Source of the DNA: Rhizophagus irregularis
Lineage: Eukaryota > Glomeromycota > Glomeromycetes > Glomerales > Glomeraceae
Reading direction: 5' to 3'
NCBI RefSeq assembly: GCF_026210795.1
Contig: NC_089433.1
Span: 992,001 to 1,056,000, forward strand
Length of the DNA stretch: 64,000 nt
Shown here piece after piece: positions 61,673 to 64,000 of this stretch (position 1 is the stretch's first letter; each line of letters begins with the position of its first letter). The translations under genes were made by a program, and so were the position numbers. The notes beneath the pieces were generated by a model. The model was not told where the DNA came from. It worked only from the letters and a program-made list of their open reading frames with translations, and searched no databases.

Positions 61673-61747
61673 CAGTCGACCCCCTCTATAGTCACCCCAG
61701 GTATAGTCACATCAGTCTAATGGTGTGACTATACAGGGGGTTGACTG
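61673..61747. mobile_element. 75-bp pogo-type MITE
   Basis: CAGTCGACCCCCTCTATAGTC at the left and the near-complement GACTATACAGGGGGTTGACTG at the right, flanked by TA (61671-61672, 61748-61749). Size, ends and TA target fit a pogo/Tigger miniature. It lies 66 bp past the BTB-BACK-SPRY stop. Confidence 0.75.
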
Positions 61748-61813
61748 TATTTAAAAAAATATTATTGCTAATCTGTATAATAAATAGGCTCCCTTCCAAT
61801 TTATAATCGATAA

Positions 61814-63262
61814 TCAAATTTTTTGATGAGATTGAATTTGAAAACAACCAGAACGATTTACTGATACTATCGGGTAAAGTTTTGATGGTAAATTGTTCCA
61901 TTCTGATACTGCCGGATACTTTATACCATTTACTGTAAAAGAACAAGTTCTTTTATTCATGTTTAAATGAACTGTAATTTTTGTACCATCTCCAAATGGT
62001 GGACAATAATCTTTTACCAAATTTCCAGAATTATAACAACAACCATGAGAACCTAATACCCATCCAGTAGATTGACCTCCCGCAAAAGTTTCATAATCAA
62101 ATTTTTCTGATGCACAAACTCCAACCCAAGCATAAAAACACACTTTCATAATAATGATATCCCATTCAAAAATACCCTTATTTTCTAATATTATTTTAGC
62201 TCTAACATTTTGATGTAAAACACAACTATCTGACGCACATACAACTTTTTCGTTATCCATAATAGTAAGTTTTGATCCACATGCTGACTCATCCCAAGCA
62301 TAATCAGATTCATTAATTCTATAGATTGGTATTCCTCGAATATCATTTAAATCTAATTCTTTACTACTGATAATTATTTCGCTTGGAATAATTTTTAGTG
62401 ATTCAATGATATAAATCTGATCTTTTATTCGCCTGAAATCGATATATTTAACCAAAGTTTCCAACTCGTCGACAACATTCTGATGATCGACAATGAATTT
62501 ATCTTCTACTTCTACTTGGGCAGAGTTTTCTATTTGTTCTAAAGTTGGCAACTGTTTCTTGAGAGTTTTATATGCGTTACTTGAAACTTGTTTTGCTGTT
62601 AGAATAACACTATATCGAAAAACTTCATATTCTGAGGTTACAAAAGGTATTTCTTTATCAAACGTATAAGATAAAAGATATTCAAGTGCTGTAATAGACA
62701 ATCGGCCAAATTCAATACTATTTAATGGAATAGTTGCAACTTCTTCAACCAATAAATTTAGAAGAATGTTAGTTTCTGATAACATTATTGCTTCTACAGC
62801 TTTAGATAATAATTCTGGCGAATAATTTTTTGTATAATTTGAAAAATTATTTTCCAAAGTATTTTTAAGAATTTCCGTAATAAAATTTTGAAGTTCTGGC
62901 AGTTGAAAATAATCCGCGATACAATAAATTTCGATTATATTTTCTTTCGTTATGGAATTTTTACTAACTGACCCTGTATAAATATATTCTAATATAATTT
63001 CCATTTCGGAAGAATTTATCGTAGGAAAAGAAATTTTGTCTTCATAACTTTCTTTCATTCCATTATAAAGTAATCTATCAAATACTTCGGATCTTGCTGC
63101 TAAAATAGCTCTACAACTATATAAATTTTTTTCATTTTTACATAAAATTGTTATATCGCTATACTTTGGATTATTTATTAGCAATTTCAAATCTTGTTCT
63201 AACGAATATCCTCTCATTATTTCTAGAAATTTTTTTAGGGTATTTGAATGATAAAGCCTCAT
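61814..63262 (-). CDS. BTB-BACK-SPRY protein
   Basis: Single exon, 482 residues, intact. Residues about 22-125 form a BTB/POZ domain (PKYSDITILCKNEKNLYSCR; RAILAARSEVFDRLLYNGM; MEIILEYIYTG). About 125-250 is a BACK-type helical region (IYCIADYFQLPEL; YSPELLSKAVEAIM). About 330-480 is a SPRY/B30.2-type beta domain (FEWDIIIMKVCFYAWVGVCA; GWVLGSHGCCYNSG; KITVHLNMNKRTCSFTVNGI; LYPIVSVNRSGCFQIQS). BTB proteins of this type usually dimerise and recruit Cullin-3, while the SPRY domain binds the partner protein; that role is inferred from family knowledge. It has a decayed tandem copy at 60283-60960. The start at 63262 was chosen as the first ATG; a second ATG at residue 16 (MRGYSLEQD) directly precedes the BTB domain and could also be used. 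Confidence 0.85.
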   Translation of the reverse strand: MRLYHSNTLKKFLEIMRGYSLEQDLKLLINNPKYSDITILCKNEKNLYSCRAILAARSEVFDRLLYNGMKESYEDKISFPTINSSEMEIILEYIYTGSVSKNSITKENIIEIYCIADYFQLPELQNFITEILKNTLENNFSNYTKNYSPELLSKAVEAIMLSETNILLNLLVEEVATIPLNSIEFGRLSITALEYLLSYTFDKEIPFVTSEYEVFRYSVILTAKQVSSNAYKTLKKQLPTLEQIENSAQVEVEDKFIVDHQNVVDELETLVKYIDFRRIKDQIYIIESLKIIPSEIIISSKELDLNDIRGIPIYRINESDYAWDESACGSKLTIMDNEKVVCASDSCVLHQNVRAKIILENKGIFEWDIIIMKVCFYAWVGVCASEKFDYETFAGGQSTGWVLGSHGCCYNSGNLVKDYCPPFGDGTKITVHLNMNKRTCSFTVNGIKYPAVSEWNNLPSKLYPIVSVNRSGCFQIQSHQKI

Positions 63263-64000
63263 TATAAATGTTTCATTGTTTATTTATATTAATTTTTTTG
63301 TACTCAGTTACAGACCTACAGTGTTACTACATCAAAGGGAGTTGTGTAACAGTCGTCATACGGCATATGCTGATTAAAGGCGTATTGTTGTTCAGGAACT
63401 ATGGCGTGGCCGTGCCGTACGATACAAAGCATGTAAAAACAACATGTCACTTTGTTTCTTTCATATGTCGATCAACACAAGATAATGACATGTTATTTGC
63501 ATAGTGGCATGTCATTGGTTTTATTAAAAAATAACTAAAATCAACCAGGAGAAATCTTCCTCATAGACGCATAAGCTTTGAAACTTCAATACCAGAATAG
63601 CAAACTTTGTTAATAATATGTTACATAGTAAAGCTCTTGGTCAAAATAGCATGTTGTAAAAATTCGTTTGGACGGTGAGAAACTTTGTTAATAATATGTT
63701 ACATAGTAAAACTCCTGGCCAAAATAGTATGTAGTAAAAATTCGTTTGAAACGGGAAGAATTTTTCTTTTTCTTTTCGCTATTAATATATTTCATTTTTG
63801 TTTTATAAACTAAGATTTTGATATTTATTTCGAATAATTATAGAAGTTAATTCTAACTTTATTTTACGCTCATTATTAAATTAACTTACAGTACGCTCAA
63901 CAAATTAATTATAATTAATAATTAATTATAATTAATAATATTTGGTATTTTAACACTTAGTAGAAATTAACAAAAAGTTTAATATATCCTTATTTGTTAT
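63263..64000. other. Window end, non-coding
   Basis: A GC-richer patch (63340-63500) without a convincing gene, then the 78-bp tandem repeat and A/T palindromes (taattataattaataattaattataatta, 63905-63940). Confidence 0.4.
63602..63757. repeat. Tandem duplication, 78-bp unit, two copies
   Basis: aaactttgttaataatatgt starts at 63602 and again at 63680; the units share the whole length with about eight differences. Confidence 0.85.

Noticed and set aside
63268-63504. 78-codon plus-strand frame starting at the BTB-SPRY promoter
   Set aside because: Begins within the divergent gene's 5' flank, with no recognisable domain; composition changes midway.

Overview
The window looks like nuclear DNA of an arbuscular mycorrhizal fungus (Glomeromycotina, Rhizophagus-like). 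This is an inference, not a database match. The grounds are very AT-rich DNA, genes split by short AT-rich introns (about 73-100 bp) with clear GT-AG ends, gene types known to be expanded in these fungi (BTB-BACK proteins ending in TLDc or SPRY, secreted Kelch proteins with a C-terminal membrane anchor), and many decayed transposons and foldback elements.

Layout. 1-1.3 kb: decayed tyrosine-recombinase (Crypton/DUF3504-like) gene, minus strand. 1.7-3.3 kb: intact five-exon Kelch/galactose-oxidase-like membrane protein gene, minus. 4.8-5.4 kb: hAT transposase relic split by a foldback element that itself holds a second one. 7.8-8.8 kb: two-exon Arg-rich orphan gene whose 218-bp intron is present twice. 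12.1-13.8 kb: four-exon KH-domain gene. 14.4 kb: TG microsatellite. 16.3-17.1 kb: decayed retroelement ORF. 18.7-19.5 kb: second two-exon Arg-rich orphan gene with a long, hairpin-rich intron. 26.1 kb: Pro-rich orphan. 27.9-28.6 kb: four-exon Myb-like gene with microexons. 33-33.7 kb: minisatellites. 37.8-38.4 kb: degenerate repeat array. 39.7-41.2 kb: Tc1 transposase, foldback and patatin relics. 42.6-44.5 kb: BTB-BACK-TLDc gene broken by a 456-bp foldback element. 52.0 kb: Helitron-like 3' end. 53.3-55.3 kb: five-exon UDP-glycosyltransferase gene with a foldback element starting 6 bp after its stop. 57.1-57.9 kb: three-exon secreted or anchored orphan. 60.3-61.0 kb: decayed copy of the BTB gene at 61.8-63.3 kb, which is an intact BTB-BACK-SPRY gene.

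The genes do not form an operon or evident pathway; this is a gene-poor, transposon-rich fungal region. Exons were joined by reading phase and splice-site match, and each joined gene has a length divisible by three. No transcript data were available. The strongest candidates for something undescribed are the two Arg-rich orphan genes with unusually long, GC-richer introns, above all the near-identical duplicated intron at 7.8-8.4 kb with two alternative upstream exon ends.
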